The translations under genes and the position numbers were made by a program. A DNA stretch of 64,000 nucleotides from Bacillus sp. OK048 (lineage in GTDB: Bacteria; Bacillota; Bacilli; Bacillales; Cytobacillaceae): positions 498,958-562,957 of the forward strand of contig NZ_FNHN01000001.1 of the NCBI RefSeq assembly GCF_900103525.1. Direction: 5' to 3'. A model generated the notes under the pieces. It saw only the letters and a list, made by a program, of their open reading frames with translations, did not search any database and was not told the DNA's origin. Below are positions 10,997 through 21,307 of this stretch, in pieces. Within the stretch, counting starts at the first letter, position 1; the number at the start of each line of letters is the position of its first letter.

Positions 10997-11120
10997 TGTC
11001 TAGCTGCAGCGCCTAGCCCCTCGAGGTCACTTCGGTCCTGCAGAGGAAGTCGAAAGGCGCGACTTCCTCCACAGGCCCTCCAGCGCTTGTCGGGGCTGAA
11101 CCAGGCGCTTCCGCTTTTCA
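10997..11120 (+). repeat. Intergenic repeat family B, copy 1
   Basis: A hairpin element of about 124 bases. Outer arms AGCGCCT (11008-11014) and AGGCGCT (11103-11109) pair; next AGCCCC (11015-11020) pairs with GGGGCT (11092-11097); an inner stem GAGGAAGTCG (11043-11052) pairs with CGACTTCCTC (11060-11069). The right end CGCTTCCGCTTTTC is shared with copy 2 at 19443-19566. It lies between the khpA terminator and ylqD. Confidence 0.85.
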
Positions 11121-11123
11121 GAT

Positions 11124-11156
11124 AGCAAAAAAGGGAGGATATTAATCCCTCCCTTT
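11124..11156 (-). terminator. Terminator after rpsP-khpA
   Basis: A perfect 9-bp stem (AAAGGGAGG 11130-11138 with CCTCCCTTT 11148-11156) is followed on the minus strand by TTTTTTGC. It ends the rpsP-khpA unit. Confidence 0.85.
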
Positions 11157-11173
11157 AATCTAGATGCAAAAAG

Positions 11174-11404
11174 CTATTCACCAATTTCTAGAAAAATTTT
11201 CTTTTGTTGTGATGATCCTGCTGCATATACAACAGTCCTAATGGCCTTTGCAACACGCCCTTGTTTTCCTATCACCTTTCCCATGTCTGTTTTATTAACA
11301 GTCAGGTGAAAGGTGATTCGTTGATCCTCTTCATTGACATTGACAACAACATCTTCAGGAAAATCAACCAGGGGCTTAACAATCGTTTCAATTAGCTGCT
11401 TCAT
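11174..11404 (-). CDS. khpA: KH-domain RNA-binding protein KhpA (YlqC)
   Basis: This 76-residue single KH-domain protein is related to KhpA, an RNA chaperone that partners with KhpB/Jag in other Firmicutes. The RNA-binding loop is GKVIGKQGRVAKAIRTVV, with the GxxG as GKQG at about 43-46. It begins MKQLIETIVKPLVDFPEDV. It lies 5 bases after rpsP and shares its promoter and terminator. Confidence 0.93.
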   Translation of the reverse strand: MKQLIETIVKPLVDFPEDVVVNVNEEDQRITFHLTVNKTDMGKVIGKQGRVAKAIRTVVYAAGSSQQKKIFLEIGE

Positions 11405-11409
11405 AGCAA

Positions 11410-11682
11410 TTACTTGCTATGCTTAGCATTATGGAATTTCTCCATGATGCCTTCGTTAGAGAAAAGGTTACGAACTGTATCAGATGGTTTAGCACCGTCT
11501 TGTAACCATTTAAGTACTGATTCTTCGTTGATTTGAACTTGAGCTGGTTGAGTAACCGGATTGTAAGTTCCAACAACTTCGATGTAACGTCCATCACGTG
11601 GTGAACGAGAATCTGCTACTACGATACGATAAAAAGGAGTTTTCTTTGCTCCCATACGCTTTAAACGAATTTTTACTGCCAT
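11410..11682 (-). CDS. rpsP: 30S ribosomal protein S16
   Basis: This 90-residue S16 is an early 30S assembly protein. It has [26 protein letters not shown] split over the standard start, [13 protein letters not shown], and [18 protein letters not shown]. The ATG at 11682 follows GGAGGTGC at 10 bases and matches the family length; upstream in-frame codons have no site. It heads a unit with khpA, as in many Firmicutes. Confidence 0.98.
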   Translation of the reverse strand: MAVKIRLKRMGAKKTPFYRIVVADSRSPRDGRYIEVVGTYNPVTQPAQVQINEESVLKWLQDGAKPSDTVRNLFSNEGIMEKFHNAKHSK

Positions 11683-11721
11683 TTTAAATAAGCACCTCCG
11701 AATAGTTTCACACAAGATAGT

Positions 11722-11750
11722 ATATTATCAATATTTTTTTCATTTGTAAA
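11722..11750 (-). promoter_or_regulatory. SigA promoter of rpsP-khpA
   Basis: Minus strand: -35 TTTACA (11745-11750), 17-base spacer, -10 TAATAT (11722-11727), about 35 bases before the rpsP start. Spacing is ideal and each hexamer is close to consensus. Confidence 0.7.
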
Positions 11751-11801
11751 GTGTTTTTTCTTTACAGATAGTATTACCAATTTCATACAACTTAAAACAA
11801 G

Positions 11802-13154
11802 TTAGAAAGGTTTAAACGGAAACTTAAATCCGCCTTTTTTCTTGCCTTTTTGTTGCATTCCAGTCATTTGCTTCATCATCTTTTTCATGTCCTCAAACTG
11901 TTTTAACAGTCGGTTTACCTCTGTAACGGTTCTGCCGCTTCCTTTGGCAATCCTCCGTTTACGGTTTGAATTCAGGATTTCTGGATGACTCTTTTCATTC
12001 GTAGTCATCGACCTAATGATTGCCTCAACATGTGCAATTTGCTTTTCTTCAATTTGAATATTATTCAAACCTTTAATTTTGTTGGCACCCGGCATCATTT
12101 TCAACAACTCATCTAGCGGTCCAAGATTTCGGACTTGTCCAAGCTGTTCCAAAAAGTCATCGAGCGTAAAAGAAGCAGTCCGCATCTTCTGTTCAAGTTC
12201 TTTTGCCTTTTCCTCATCGACATTTGCCTGTGCTTTTTCAATGAGGGTAAGGACATCACCCATACCTAAAATCCTAGAGGCCATCCGTTCAGGATAAAAT
12301 GGTTCTATTGCGTCCATTTTTTCCCCTAGTCCTACAAACTTAATAGGTGTCTGTGTTACAGCACGAATGGACAGCGCAGCTCCGCCTCGTGTGTCACCGT
12401 CAAGTTTTGTTAAGACCACTCCAGTCAAGCCTAGCTGTTCATTAAAGCTTTGAGCCACATTAACAGCATCTTGACCAGTCATTGCATCTACGACAAGAAA
12501 GATTTCATCTGGTTTCGTAAGCTCTTTAATATCCTTTAGCTCGCCCATTAAGTTTTCATCCACATGCAATCGTCCTGCTGTATCAATGAGAACATAATCG
12601 TTATGTTCTTCTTTCGCTTTCGCAATCGCTTGCTTGGCAATTTCTACTGGGCTTACTTGATCACCAAGGGAAAAAACTGGCATATCCAATTGTTTTCCTA
12701 GTGTTTGAAGTTGCTTAATGGCCGCAGGCCGATAGATATCGGCTGCTACTAGCATAGGCGTACGGTTATATTTTTTACGAAGCAAGTTGGCTAACTTTCC
12801 AGTAGTGGTCGTTTTACCAGCACCTTGTAGCCCTACCATCATAATGACAGTAGGCGGACGATTCGAAGAAGCAATCTTACTTTGCTCACCGCCCATTAAT
12901 GCTGTCAATTCTTCATTTACAATTTTAATGATTTGTTGACCAGGCGTTAAGCTCTTCAGTACTTCTTGTCCTACCGCACGTTCGCTGACTTTCTTGACAA
13001 AGTCTTTGACGACCTTAAAATTAACATCGGCCTCGAGTAGGGCAAGGCGGACTTCACGCATCATTTCTTTTACATCCGCTTCAGACACCTTGCCTTTTCC
13101 ACGGATTTTTTGGATTGTATTCTGCAGTCGGTCGGCTAATCCTTCAAACGCCAT
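11802..13154 (-). CDS. ffh: Signal recognition particle protein Ffh
   Basis: This 450-residue SRP54 homologue binds signal peptides and SRP RNA and docks on FtsY. The N domain (1-90) is followed by the G domain with the P-loop GLQGAGKTTTTGK at about 108-120, DTAGRLHVDENLM, TKLDGDTRGGAAL and VGLGEKMDAIEPF. The C-terminal M domain (about 300-450) is methionine-rich (MKKMMKQMTGMQQKGKKKGG near the end) and has the RNA-binding GSGRTVTEVNRLLKQF. The start ATG follows GGAGGCGGC. It is co-transcribed with ylxM. Confidence 0.98.
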   Translation of the reverse strand: MAFEGLADRLQNTIQKIRGKGKVSEADVKEMMREVRLALLEADVNFKVVKDFVKKVSERAVGQEVLKSLTPGQQIIKIVNEELTALMGGEQSKIASSNRPPTVIMMVGLQGAGKTTTTGKLANLLRKKYNRTPMLVAADIYRPAAIKQLQTLGKQLDMPVFSLGDQVSPVEIAKQAIAKAKEEHNDYVLIDTAGRLHVDENLMGELKDIKELTKPDEIFLVVDAMTGQDAVNVAQSFNEQLGLTGVVLTKLDGDTRGGAALSIRAVTQTPIKFVGLGEKMDAIEPFYPERMASRILGMGDVLTLIEKAQANVDEEKAKELEQKMRTASFTLDDFLEQLGQVRNLGPLDELLKMMPGANKIKGLNNIQIEEKQIAHVEAIIRSMTTNEKSHPEILNSNRKRRIAKGSGRTVTEVNRLLKQFEDMKKMMKQMTGMQQKGKKKGGFKFPFKPF

Positions 13155-13166
13155 TTATGCCGCCTC

Positions 13167-13499
13167 CTAATCTAAATTCTCAAGCTCGGCAACCACTTCA
13201 AGCATCGCCTGCTTTGATGGGTGTTCCTCATTTAGCAATTCTTTCATTTGCCTTAATAGCTTGCTGCGCTCTAGAAATTTCTGAAATAATACTAGCTTTT
13301 CTTCATACTCCTCGAGCATTGCTTCCGTACGTTTGATGTTATCATAGACGGCCTGACGGCTGACATCGTACTCTTCTGCGATTTCTCCAAGTGAGTAATC
13401 ATCTAAATAATAGAGAGACATATAGCTTTGCTGCTTTGGTGTTAACAACGAATAATAGAAATCATAGAGGTAATTCATTCGCGTTGTTTTTTCAAGCAT
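13167..13499 (-). CDS. ylxM: YlxM, SRP-associated helix-turn-helix protein
   Basis: This 110-residue protein of the UPF0122 family starts [20 protein letters not shown] and contains a sigma-70 region 4-like helix-turn-helix, [22 protein letters not shown] (positions about 32-53). The rest is acidic and helical. Homologues are encoded beside ffh; in streptococci YlxM modulates SRP GTPase activity. Here it lies 12 bases upstream of ffh and carries the unit's promoter. Confidence 0.93.
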   Translation of the reverse strand: MLEKTTRMNYLYDFYYSLLTPKQQSYMSLYYLDDYSLGEIAEEYDVSRQAVYDNIKRTEAMLEEYEEKLVLFQKFLERSKLLRQMKELLNEEHPSKQAMLEVVAELENLD

Positions 13500-13539
13500 G
13501 CCTTTACCTCCCTTTGTTAAGTGAAAAGCCTTTACAAAT

Positions 13540-13568
13540 AGTTTACACAGTCATACCCAGTCTGTCAA
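13540..13568 (-). promoter_or_regulatory. SigA promoter of ylxM-ffh
   Basis: Minus strand: perfect -35 TTGACA (13563-13568), 17-base spacer, -10 TAAACT (13540-13545), about 40 bases before ylxM. The position just past ftsY separates ylxM-ffh from the smc-ftsY unit. Confidence 0.8.
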
Positions 13569-13583
13569 GAAAATATCTTTACA

Positions 13584-14573
13584 TCACTCAACTGCATTAT
13601 CTACTTGATCCGCGAATAATCCATAAACATACTGCTCTGCGTTAAATTCCTGCAGGTCGTCCATTCTTTCACCAAGACCTACGAATTTTACAGGAATCTT
13701 TAATTCATTGCGAATGGCCAGAACGATACCACCCTTTGCCGTTCCGTCTAATTTGGAAAGTACGATACCGCTCACATTTGTTACCTCTTTAAAGGTCTTT
13801 GCTTGTATGAGTGCATTTTGACCCGTGGTAGCGTCTAACACTAGCAGGACTTCATGTGGTGCACCAGGTACCTCACGTTCAATTACTCTCTTTACCTTTT
13901 CAAGTTCTTTCATTAAGTTAACCTTATTTTGTAAGCGGCCTGCAGTATCACAAATCAAGATATCCACTTTTCGGGATTTAGCTGCTTTAATTGCATCAAA
14001 CATAACAGCAGCTGGGTCAGAGCCTTCTGCCTGTTTAATCACGTCAACACCTACTCTATCTCCCCATACCTCTAACTGCTCAATTGCCCCAGCTCGAAAA
14101 GTATCACCGGCTGCCAACAAAACAGTTTTCCCTTCACTTTTAAACTTATGTCCCAGTTTACCAATCGTCGTTGTTTTCCCTACACCATTCACACCGACGA
14201 ATAATATGACAGTCAGCCCATCCTCTTGAATATTTAATTTAGAAGAATGATCCTCACCGGCATTATAAATATCAACTAACTTTTCCGAAATCACACTTTG
14301 AACTTCCCTAGGATCCTGAATATTTCGGCGCTTCACTTCACTTTTCAACTCTTCAATCAGTTTCATGACCGTGTCAAAGCCAACATCTGCTTGGATTAAG
14401 ATTTCTTCCAGTTCTTCGAAGAAGTCTTCATCCACTTTACGGTACCGAGCCACAAGATCATTTACTTTACCAGAGAAGTTATCTCTAGTCTTCGAGAGGC
14501 CATCTTTAAATTTTTCTGTTACAGTCTCCGTTTGTTTTGTTATTTTTTCTTTTAATTTTTTAAAAAAACTCAT
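13584..14573 (-). CDS. ftsY: SRP receptor FtsY
   Basis: This 329-residue SRP receptor GTPase docks ribosome-SRP complexes at the membrane; its length equals B. subtilis FtsY. A short charged N-terminus (about 1-40, Lys-rich) precedes the NG core: P-loop GVNGVGKTTTIGK at about 127-139, GDTFRAGAIEQL, DTAGRLQNKVNLMKEL, DATTGQNAL and SKLDGTAKGG. It begins 17 bases after smc, in the conserved rnc-smc-ftsY order. Confidence 0.98.
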   Translation of the reverse strand: MSFFKKLKEKITKQTETVTEKFKDGLSKTRDNFSGKVNDLVARYRKVDEDFFEELEEILIQADVGFDTVMKLIEELKSEVKRRNIQDPREVQSVISEKLVDIYNAGEDHSSKLNIQEDGLTVILFVGVNGVGKTTTIGKLGHKFKSEGKTVLLAAGDTFRAGAIEQLEVWGDRVGVDVIKQAEGSDPAAVMFDAIKAAKSRKVDILICDTAGRLQNKVNLMKELEKVKRVIEREVPGAPHEVLLVLDATTGQNALIQAKTFKEVTNVSGIVLSKLDGTAKGGIVLAIRNELKIPVKFVGLGERMDDLQEFNAEQYVYGLFADQVDNAVE

Positions 14574-14590
14574 TTTTTCACTTCCTCTTA

Positions 14591-17500
14591 TTAAGTTTCA
14601 ACTAGCTCCTTCGTATCCTCGAGGCGGACAGAAACAAGCTTTGAGACACCGGATTCTGGCATCGTAACACCATATAAGACATCGGCTTCTTCCATCGTTC
14701 CTTTTCTATGAGTGATGACAATAAATTGGGTTTCTGCACTAAATCTCTTTAAATATTGACTAAAGCGAAAAACATTTGCCTCATCTAAAGCTGCTTCAAC
14801 CTCATCTAGGATACAAAATGGAACAGGGCGAACTTTTAAAATGGAAAATAACAGAGCAATTGCAGTTAATGCTCGCTCTCCACCTGAAAGTAATCCTAGA
14901 TTTTGAAGTTTCTTTCCGGGCGGCTGGGCAACGATTTCCACACCCGTATTTAATAAATCCTCCGGATGGGTAAGTTTCAAATCTGCTCTTCCTCCCCCAA
15001 ATAAAGCTCGGAATACAGGTTCAAAATGTTCACGAATTCCAGTAAACGTCTGCTCAAAACGTTTTTTCATTTCAATATCCATTTCGTCAATTACCTGATA
15101 GAGAGTGTCCTTTGCCTCTTGCAGGTCTGTCTTTTGTTCATTCAGAAATTCATATCTTTCCGAGACTCTCTCGTATTCTTCAATCGCCCCAATATTAACA
15201 CTGCCTAATTCATCAATAGCTAGTTTGATCAACTTCACTTTTTTTCGCGCTTCTTCCACTGGAAGTGTAAGTGGGTATTGCTCTTTTGCTCCAGCGAAAG
15301 AGAGTAAATATTCCTCTCTTAAATGGGCAAGTTTATTTTCTAGTTCGACATCTAAGCGGTTAATTTTTACTTCTTCATCTTTTAAAACCTCAACCATTCC
15401 TTTATGAAGCCTCTTTAGTTCCTTTGCTTCCATCTCGGTATCTTCTAGTACCGAATGCAGCTGAACACGCTCCTGCCTTCTAGAGGAGATGAGTACGATT
15501 GTTTCTTCCTTATCCTGCTGCCTCTTTCTAGCAATAACTGCTAATTGTTCTTCTCCGGAAGTGCTGCCCGCCATCTCCGAAGTTAACAGCATAAGATCCT
15601 CACGATAAAGCGCGAGTCTCTCTTCACTTTCCTGTACTTCTTCATCTATCAAAGCAAGACGTTCTTTTGTATTAAAAAATTGTTCATTCTTTGCTGCAAA
15701 TTCAACTTTCAAATCTGTCAATTCCTTGGTTAATGTTTCCTTAGATGACAAATCATTTGTCTTTTGTTTTGTTAGTTCAGCGATTTGATGATCAAGCGAA
15801 GCGATTTTTTCCTTAAAATTTTCCATTGATTGAAAAAGGTAGCTTTTACGATTTGTTAAGGTTTTCTGTTCCTCATTTAATTGACCCTTTTCAAGATCAT
15901 ACATCTTCAAACGGTCATTGATACTTTTCGCCTCAAATTCAGCTTCACGCTGGTCACCGTTTAACATTCGTTCGTCTTGTCTTAATTCTTCACCGGATTT
16001 ACGCATTGCCTCTAGCTCTTGTTCCTGTGTTTTAACATCTTCCTTTAACGACTTAACAAGACTTTCTAAATTTGATGTTTTTTCACTCATCACGATGACT
16101 TTTTCTTTTAGATCTTCCAGCTCGCCTTTTCTTGTCAATAAAGAGCTTGTCTTTTGCTTTTGTGCGCCACCCGTCATTGAACCGCCAGGATTTACTATGT
16201 CTCCATCTAGCGTCACAAGCCTGCAACGATACTGCAGGATTTTTGCTAGCTCATTCGCACCTTTTAAATCTCTTGTGATGACAACATTTCCTAAGAGGCT
16301 GCCGATGACATCAGCATATTTCGAATCAAAACTAACAAGGTCTACCGCACTTCCAACCAATAACGGGTGGTTTTGAATTGCCGCTACCTGTGATGAGGAC
16401 AATAATCTACCTTTAATTACGCTTAATGGTAAAAAAGTAGCCCGACCGAAGGCGTTTTGTTTTAAAAATTGGATCGCCTTTCGAGCATTTACTTCGGTAT
16501 CGACGACAATATGCTGCAAGGCGGCGCCTAAAGCTGTTTCAATTGCAGTCTCATATTCCTTAGGCACGGTAATTAGCTCTGCTACTGCCCCTTCAATACC
16601 TTGAAGCTTTTTTGCACGAGCTTTTAATACTTCTTTTACCCCTTGAAAAAAACCTGAATAATCTTCTTCCATCTCCTCAAGCAATTCTTTTCTCGACTTT
16701 GCTTGCTGGAGAATTTGATAGGCTTGGTATAGCGTCGTTTCTTGCTTCTGATAATGATTTTTTGCATTTTCTAGTTTACGTTGCTTCTCCCTAAAACTAG
16801 TAACTTGATCGGATAGACTTTTTTGTACTTCTTCTAAAGCAGTCTGAACCTGAAACATCTTACTTTGAACTGAATGTCTTTCCTCAATGAATTTTTCATT
16901 TTCTGAGTCAAGGCGAGAGCTCTTTTTTTCCTGCTGTTCAAGCTGCTGATCAATGTATTTAAGCTCATTTTTTGCTCCAGCTTGTTCATTTAATTGTTCA
17001 ATAAACTCACTTTTTAAGGATTCAATTTTTTCATCAATATTTTCAGTGAATAACGCTAATTTTTCTTGTTTTTCTTTTATCAGACTTTGAAGAGAATTCA
17101 CTTGTTCCGTAAGTTTACTTACTTGATCAGACAGCATCTTTCGATTATTTTTTAAATGAGTAATTTTATCAGTAAGTTCTTCAATACTTTTTTCAAGCTG
17201 GCCTCTATTTTGAGAGGCGTTTTTCTTTCGTTCCTTTAATACCTCTTTCCTGCCTTCTAATTTTTCTAATTCTTCACTGGCATGGAGGAGGACATTTTGT
17301 AATTCAGAAATCGACTTATCAAGGGTAGCAATCTGGCTTCTAGTTTCCTCTATTTTTGCTTCCTTTAGCTGGAGTTGAGCGGATAGCTTAATTTCTTCCT
17401 GCTGATGTTCTGATAGCTGTGCTGAAAGCTTTTCCCACTTTTGGTGAAGGTCTTCAATATCATAAACAGTTAAGGCAACTTCAAACTTCTCCAGTTCATC

Positions 17501-18157
17501 TTTTTTCTCTAAATAATCTTTTGCCATGGATGCCTGGATCTTTAACGGCTCAACCTGTCCTTCTAATTCGTGGAGAATATCATTGACTCGATTTAAATTA
17601 TCCTGTGTTTCTACTAGTTTAGCTTCTGCCTTTTTCTTACGATTTTTATATTTTAACACACCAGCAGCTTCTTCAAAGATGGTTCTTCGGTCCTCTGCCT
17701 TACTATTTAGGATTTCTTCTACTTTCCCTTGGCTTATAATGGAGAACGCTTCCCTGCCAAGACCAGAATCCATAAACAAATCAATAATATCCTTAAGCCT
17801 GCAAGGCTGCTTATTAATTAAAAATTCACTATCCCCAGAACGGGTGACCCTTCTCGTTACACTCACTTCGTTGTAATCAATCGCTAATCCCTCATCTTGA
17901 TTATCAAGAGTTAAGGTTACTTCTGCATAATTTAACGCCTTTCGCGAATCGCTTCCCGCAAAAATGATATCTTCCATTTTAGAGCCCCTAAGTGATTTAA
18001 CAGATTGCTCCCCCAAAACCCAGCGAATAGCATCTGTTATATTACTTTTCCCACTTCCGTTTGGACCAACTACAGCAGTGACTCCTTGAACAAAATCCAT
18101 TCCAATACGGTCTGCAAAAGATTTAAAGCCAATGATATCCAACCGTTTTAAAAACAT
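14591..18157 (-). CDS. smc: Chromosome partition/condensin protein Smc
   Basis: This 1188-residue SMC ATPase forms the condensin core with ScpA and ScpB. It has Walker [12 protein letters not shown] at about 29-39, two long coiled coils (about 165-500 and 670-1010), a hinge around 510-660 ([22 protein letters not shown]), and the C-terminal signature [16 protein letters not shown] followed by Walker [18 protein letters not shown]. The start ATG follows GGAGGAAAAGGAT. It is upstream of ftsY and downstream of rnc. Confidence 0.98.
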   Translation of the reverse strand: MFLKRLDIIGFKSFADRIGMDFVQGVTAVVGPNGSGKSNITDAIRWVLGEQSVKSLRGSKMEDIIFAGSDSRKALNYAEVTLTLDNQDEGLAIDYNEVSVTRRVTRSGDSEFLINKQPCRLKDIIDLFMDSGLGREAFSIISQGKVEEILNSKAEDRRTIFEEAAGVLKYKNRKKKAEAKLVETQDNLNRVNDILHELEGQVEPLKIQASMAKDYLEKKDELEKFEVALTVYDIEDLHQKWEKLSAQLSEHQQEEIKLSAQLQLKEAKIEETRSQIATLDKSISELQNVLLHASEELEKLEGRKEVLKERKKNASQNRGQLEKSIEELTDKITHLKNNRKMLSDQVSKLTEQVNSLQSLIKEKQEKLALFTENIDEKIESLKSEFIEQLNEQAGAKNELKYIDQQLEQQEKKSSRLDSENEKFIEERHSVQSKMFQVQTALEEVQKSLSDQVTSFREKQRKLENAKNHYQKQETTLYQAYQILQQAKSRKELLEEMEEDYSGFFQGVKEVLKARAKKLQGIEGAVAELITVPKEYETAIETALGAALQHIVVDTEVNARKAIQFLKQNAFGRATFLPLSVIKGRLLSSSQVAAIQNHPLLVGSAVDLVSFDSKYADVIGSLLGNVVITRDLKGANELAKILQYRCRLVTLDGDIVNPGGSMTGGAQKQKTSSLLTRKGELEDLKEKVIVMSEKTSNLESLVKSLKEDVKTQEQELEAMRKSGEELRQDERMLNGDQREAEFEAKSINDRLKMYDLEKGQLNEEQKTLTNRKSYLFQSMENFKEKIASLDHQIAELTKQKTNDLSSKETLTKELTDLKVEFAAKNEQFFNTKERLALIDEEVQESEERLALYREDLMLLTSEMAGSTSGEEQLAVIARKRQQDKEETIVLISSRRQERVQLHSVLEDTEMEAKELKRLHKGMVEVLKDEEVKINRLDVELENKLAHLREEYLLSFAGAKEQYPLTLPVEEARKKVKLIKLAIDELGSVNIGAIEEYERVSERYEFLNEQKTDLQEAKDTLYQVIDEMDIEMKKRFEQTFTGIREHFEPVFRALFGGGRADLKLTHPEDLLNTGVEIVAQPPGKKLQNLGLLSGGERALTAIALLFSILKVRPVPFCILDEVEAALDEANVFRFSQYLKRFSAETQFIVITHRKGTMEEADVLYGVTMPESGVSKLVSVRLEDTKELVET

Positions 18158-18212
18158 ATCCTTTTCCTCCCTAAAGCTTGGCCGGATTCTTTCCTTAGCA
18201 TTCTATTGTTGT

Positions 18213-18956
18213 TTACCTTTGATGTTTTGCTTTTAATACGTCCAATGCCATTTGGGCGGCATGCTGTTCTGCTTCTTTTTTTGATTTACCGGTACCGATA
18301 CCTAATTCTTCACTATTTATTGAAACGCGTGAAACAAATTCTTTACTGTGCGCCGGACCTTTTTCAATTAGAACTTTGTATTCAATCAAACCAGTCCCAT
18401 CTCGCTGAATTAACTCTTGTAGTTGGCTCTTATAATCCATCACATGAGAAAAAGCACCTTGATTTATTTTAGGAAATACCACTTTATCTAGAAATTCAAT
18501 CACTACCTCAAGTCCCTTATCCAAGTAGAGCGCTCCAATGAATGCCTCAAATACATCCGCTAAGAGTGCTGGCCTCTCCCTGCCCCCAGTCATTTCTTCT
18601 CCTTTTCCTAACAAGATTAATCTTCCAAAGGAAAGTTCATTGGCCAAGGTTACAAGTGAAGGTTCACATACAATTGCTGCTCGAAGCTTCGTTAATTCTC
18701 CTTCACTCATCATAGGATATTTAAGAAACAAGAATTTCGAAACCGTCAGTTCTAGAACCGCATCCCCTAAAAATTCAAGCCTTTCATTATCCTCATAAGG
18801 CTTTCTGCGATGCTCATTCACATAGGATGAATGGGTAAAAGCTTGTTTTAATAGTTTTTCGTTCTCAAAATGAATACCGATCTTGTCCTGAAAATCCTTG
18901 AATTGATTTTCTTTTGCGCGATTGTTCATTTCATATTCCTTACCTTTTCTGCGCAT
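18213..18956 (-). CDS. rnc: Ribonuclease III
   Basis: This 247-residue RNase III cleaves double-stranded RNA in rRNA maturation. The signature [13 protein letters not shown] starts near residue 58, a second acidic site is in [16 protein letters not shown], and the C-terminal dsRNA-binding domain has [14 protein letters not shown] and [18 protein letters not shown]. The ATG at 18956 is 6 bases after GGTGGAG and gives the family length; an ATG nine codons further in (18929) also follows AAGGA, so the exact start is open. Confidence 0.96.
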   Translation of the reverse strand: MRRKGKEYEMNNRAKENQFKDFQDKIGIHFENEKLLKQAFTHSSYVNEHRRKPYEDNERLEFLGDAVLELTVSKFLFLKYPMMSEGELTKLRAAIVCEPSLVTLANELSFGRLILLGKGEEMTGGRERPALLADVFEAFIGALYLDKGLEVVIEFLDKVVFPKINQGAFSHVMDYKSQLQELIQRDGTGLIEYKVLIEKGPAHSKEFVSRVSINSEELGIGTGKSKKEAEQHAAQMALDVLKAKHQR

Positions 18957-19074
18957 GTAAGTCTCCACCTTGCATAATTTTTACACATACCTATCACTAG
19001 TTTAAGTAAACTTCAGTCAAAACGCAAAGAAACCTGGTAGATTAATTAAACCACCAAGCTTAATAATACACAAA

Positions 19075-19102
19075 GAAGCTCCGTTTGAAAACGGAGCTTT
19101 TG
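19075..19102 (-). terminator. Terminator after acpP
   Basis: A 9-bp perfect stem (AGCTCCGTT 19077-19085 with AACGGAGCT 19090-19098) follows acpP. The minus-strand tail TTCTTTG is a weak U-tract, so termination may be partial and allow read-through into rnc. Confidence 0.7.
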
Positions 19103-19118
19103 AAGAAAATCCAACGAA

Positions 19119-19352
19119 TTATTGCTTGCTATTTATGTAATTCACAGCATCACCAACTGTGCCGATTTTCTCAGCATCATCGTCAGAAATTTCCATATCA
19201 AACTCATCTTCTAATTCCATAACTAGTTCAACTACGTCAAGGGAATCAGCACCAAGATCATCTTTAAATGAAGCTTCAAGTTTAACTTGTGACTCATCTA
19301 CACCTAAACGGTCAATGATGATTTTTGTAACGCGCTCTAATACCTCTGCCAT
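19119..19352 (-). CDS. acpP: Acyl carrier protein
   Basis: This 77-residue acidic carrier holds growing acyl chains on phosphopantetheine. The attachment site is Ser37 in [18 protein letters not shown]. The ATG follows GGGGAGGTG. It has its own promoter 24 bases upstream and a terminator, so it can be made in excess of the fapR-plsX-fabD-fabG enzymes, from which it is separated by a repeat element. Confidence 0.98.
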   Translation of the reverse strand: MAEVLERVTKIIIDRLGVDESQVKLEASFKDDLGADSLDVVELVMELEDEFDMEISDDDAEKIGTVGDAVNYINSKQ

Positions 19353-19375
19353 TCTAGTTCACCTCCCCTCAAGCT

Positions 19376-19404
19376 ATTATAGAGTATTTCAGTAAAATAA
19401 TAAA
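19376..19404 (-). promoter_or_regulatory. SigA promoter of acpP
   Basis: Minus strand: perfect -10 TATAAT (19376-19381), 17-base spacer, weak -35 TTTATT (19399-19404). The leader to acpP would be only about 17 bases, just holding the ribosome-binding site. Confidence 0.65.
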
Positions 19405-19442
19405 CGTATTAAAATAATAAATATTTCCTTAACTTTGATTAA

Positions 19443-19566
19443 TGTCCAGCTCCAGCGCCTAGGGGCTCGGGGTCATAAGCCAATCCGTCAAGAAGGTTAA
19501 AGAGCAACCTTCTCGCCGGCTCGTCTTATGCCTGTTGCCCCTGATCAAGGCGCTTCCGCTTTTCTG
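19443..19566 (+). repeat. Intergenic repeat family B, copy 2
   Basis: An element of about 124 bases with outer arms AGCGCCT (19454-19460) and AGGCGCT (19548-19554), then AGGGGC (19461-19466) pairing with GCCCCT (19537-19542), CATAAG (19474-19479) with CTTATG (19525-19530), and inner AGAAGGTT (19491-19498) with AACCTTCT (19506-19513). It fills the gap between the fabG stop and the acpP promoter. Confidence 0.85.
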
Positions 19567-19567
19567 T

Positions 19568-20311
19568 TTACATTACCATTCCGCCATTGATATGAAGTGT
19601 CTGACCTGTTATATAAGAAGAGTCATCTGATGCTAGGAAGGCTGTCATTTTTGCAATGTCCTTAGGTTCGCCTAGGCGGGCTAAAGGTATTTGTTTTAAC
19701 ATTTCCGTAGTAACCTCTTCTGACAATTTATCTGTCATATCGGTGGTGATAAATCCTGGCGCAATAGCGTTTACCGTAATATTTCGGGAAGCTAGCTCCT
19801 TAGCAGTCGTCTTTGTTAATCCGATTACACCGGCTTTCGCTGCCACGTAGTTAGCTTGCCCTGGGTTCCCACTTACACCAACGACTGATGCGATATTAAT
19901 GATCCGTCCAACACGCTGTTTCATCATTTGGCGGGTGACAGCTTTTGTACAAAGAAAAACACCTTTAAGGTTAATGTTAATCACATCATCCCATTCTTGT
20001 TCTTTCATTCTCATTAATAAATTGTCTTTCGTAATACCCGCGTTATTTACAAGTATATCCAATTTACCAAATCGATCTACGGTTTCTTTAACCATAGCAG
20101 CAACTTCATCGCCATTGGACACGTCACACTTGATCGCAAATGCCTCTTTCCCAATGGCTTTTATTTCATCTACCACTTCATTTGCTTTACCTTCACTGCC
20201 CGCATAATTCACTGCGACATTGGCACCTTGTCTGGCAAGCTCAAGGGCTATTTCTCTACCTATCCCTCTTGACGCACCGGTTACTAAGGCAATCTTTCCT
20301 TCTAAAGTCAT
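19568..20311 (-). CDS. fabG: 3-oxoacyl-ACP reductase FabG
   Basis: This 247-residue short-chain dehydrogenase reduces 3-ketoacyl-ACP with NADPH in fatty acid elongation. The cofactor loop is TGASRGIG (11-18), NNAG is at 89-92, and the catalytic Ser142, Tyr155 and Lys159 are in [21 protein letters not shown]. The C-terminus [14 protein letters not shown] is typical of FabG. Its ATG overlaps the fabD stop (ATGA). It ends the fapR-plsX-fabD-fabG unit. Confidence 0.97.
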   Translation of the reverse strand: MTLEGKIALVTGASRGIGREIALELARQGANVAVNYAGSEGKANEVVDEIKAIGKEAFAIKCDVSNGDEVAAMVKETVDRFGKLDILVNNAGITKDNLLMRMKEQEWDDVININLKGVFLCTKAVTRQMMKQRVGRIINIASVVGVSGNPGQANYVAAKAGVIGLTKTTAKELASRNITVNAIAPGFITTDMTDKLSEEVTTEMLKQIPLARLGEPKDIAKMTAFLASDDSSYITGQTLHINGGMVM

Positions 20312-21255
20312 GGACTTTCCTCCTTCAAATCCTCAATAACAGATTGACAGCTTTCCTCATCAGATATTGAGTATGTTTTAACACTGCGATTGATTTTTTT
20401 GATCAATCCGGAAAGTACTTTACCTGGACCAATTTCAATAAATGTATCAACACCCAAATCTATCATCTTCACCACAGAATCTTCCCATAGAACAGGTGAA
20501 TATAATTGTTCAATTAAATTTTCTTTCATTTCATTTGCATTTGTCATTGGTGTTGCAGAAACATTGGCAATGACAGGAATAGCGGCATCTTTCATAGCGA
20601 GACCGTCTAATACCTCACGTAATTGATCAGCAGCTGGTTTCATTAATGAAGAATGGAATGGCCCACTGACTTCTAAAGGAATCGCTCTTTTTGCACCTGA
20701 TTCTTTTGCCTTTTCACTTGCAAGTTCTACACCTTTTCTAGATCCAGAGATAACAATTTGACCCGGACAATTCAAGTTTGCTAACGAAACGGGAAATCCA
20801 GATTCACTAATATTAGCTGTCACTTCAGAAAGAGGTTCACGTCCTAACCCTAAAATGGCAGCCATGGACCCTTCACCATTTGGAACAGCTCTCTCCATAA
20901 ATTCTCCTCTTTTTCTAACAGCAAAAACGCCATCTTCAAAGCTAAGAGCACCAGCAGCAACAAGTGCCGTATATTCACCAAGACTATGACCCGCAACAAA
21001 ATCAGGCTTAATCGCTGACTTCTGGAATCTTTCTAGAATAGCGATACTCGTAGTTAGTAACGCTGGTTGTGTATTTACCGTTTGGGTCAATTCCTCTTGA
21101 GGACCCTCGAATATCAGTTTACTTAATTCAGACGAAATCGTATCATCCGCTTTATTAAAATATTCCATAACTTCAGGATATTGATCCGCAAGCTGTTTCC
21201 CCATGCCAACAGTTTGAGAGCCCTGTCCTGGAAATACGAAAGCGATTTTTCCCAT
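20308..21255 (-). CDS. fabD: Malonyl-CoA:ACP transacylase FabD
   Basis: This 315-residue enzyme loads malonyl groups onto ACP. The start [14 protein letters not shown] carries the family GQGSQ motif. The nucleophile is Ser91 in [12 protein letters not shown] and the partner histidine is His201 in [13 protein letters not shown]. The ATG at 21255 is 7 bases after AAAGGAG; a GTG two codons upstream sits too close. The stop overlaps the fabG start. Confidence 0.97.
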   Translation of the reverse strand: MGKIAFVFPGQGSQTVGMGKQLADQYPEVMEYFNKADDTISSELSKLIFEGPQEELTQTVNTQPALLTTSIAILERFQKSAIKPDFVAGHSLGEYTALVAAGALSFEDGVFAVRKRGEFMERAVPNGEGSMAAILGLGREPLSEVTANISESGFPVSLANLNCPGQIVISGSRKGVELASEKAKESGAKRAIPLEVSGPFHSSLMKPAADQLREVLDGLAMKDAAIPVIANVSATPMTNANEMKENLIEQLYSPVLWEDSVVKMIDLGVDTFIEIGPGKVLSGLIKKINRSVKTYSISDEESCQSVIEDLKEESP

Positions 21256-21307
21256 ATCCACACTCCTTTCTAAACTTCTATTTTAGAGGTATTTGCTCTT
21301 CCATTGT

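Noticed and set aside
11388..11597. A 69-codon minus-strand frame inside rpsP
   Set aside because: It overlaps the well-supported S16 gene in another frame and has no independent support.
19353..19442. A FapR box at the acpP promoter
   Set aside because: No TTAGTACC-like sequence is present near the -10 or start site. Only the fapR promoter has one.
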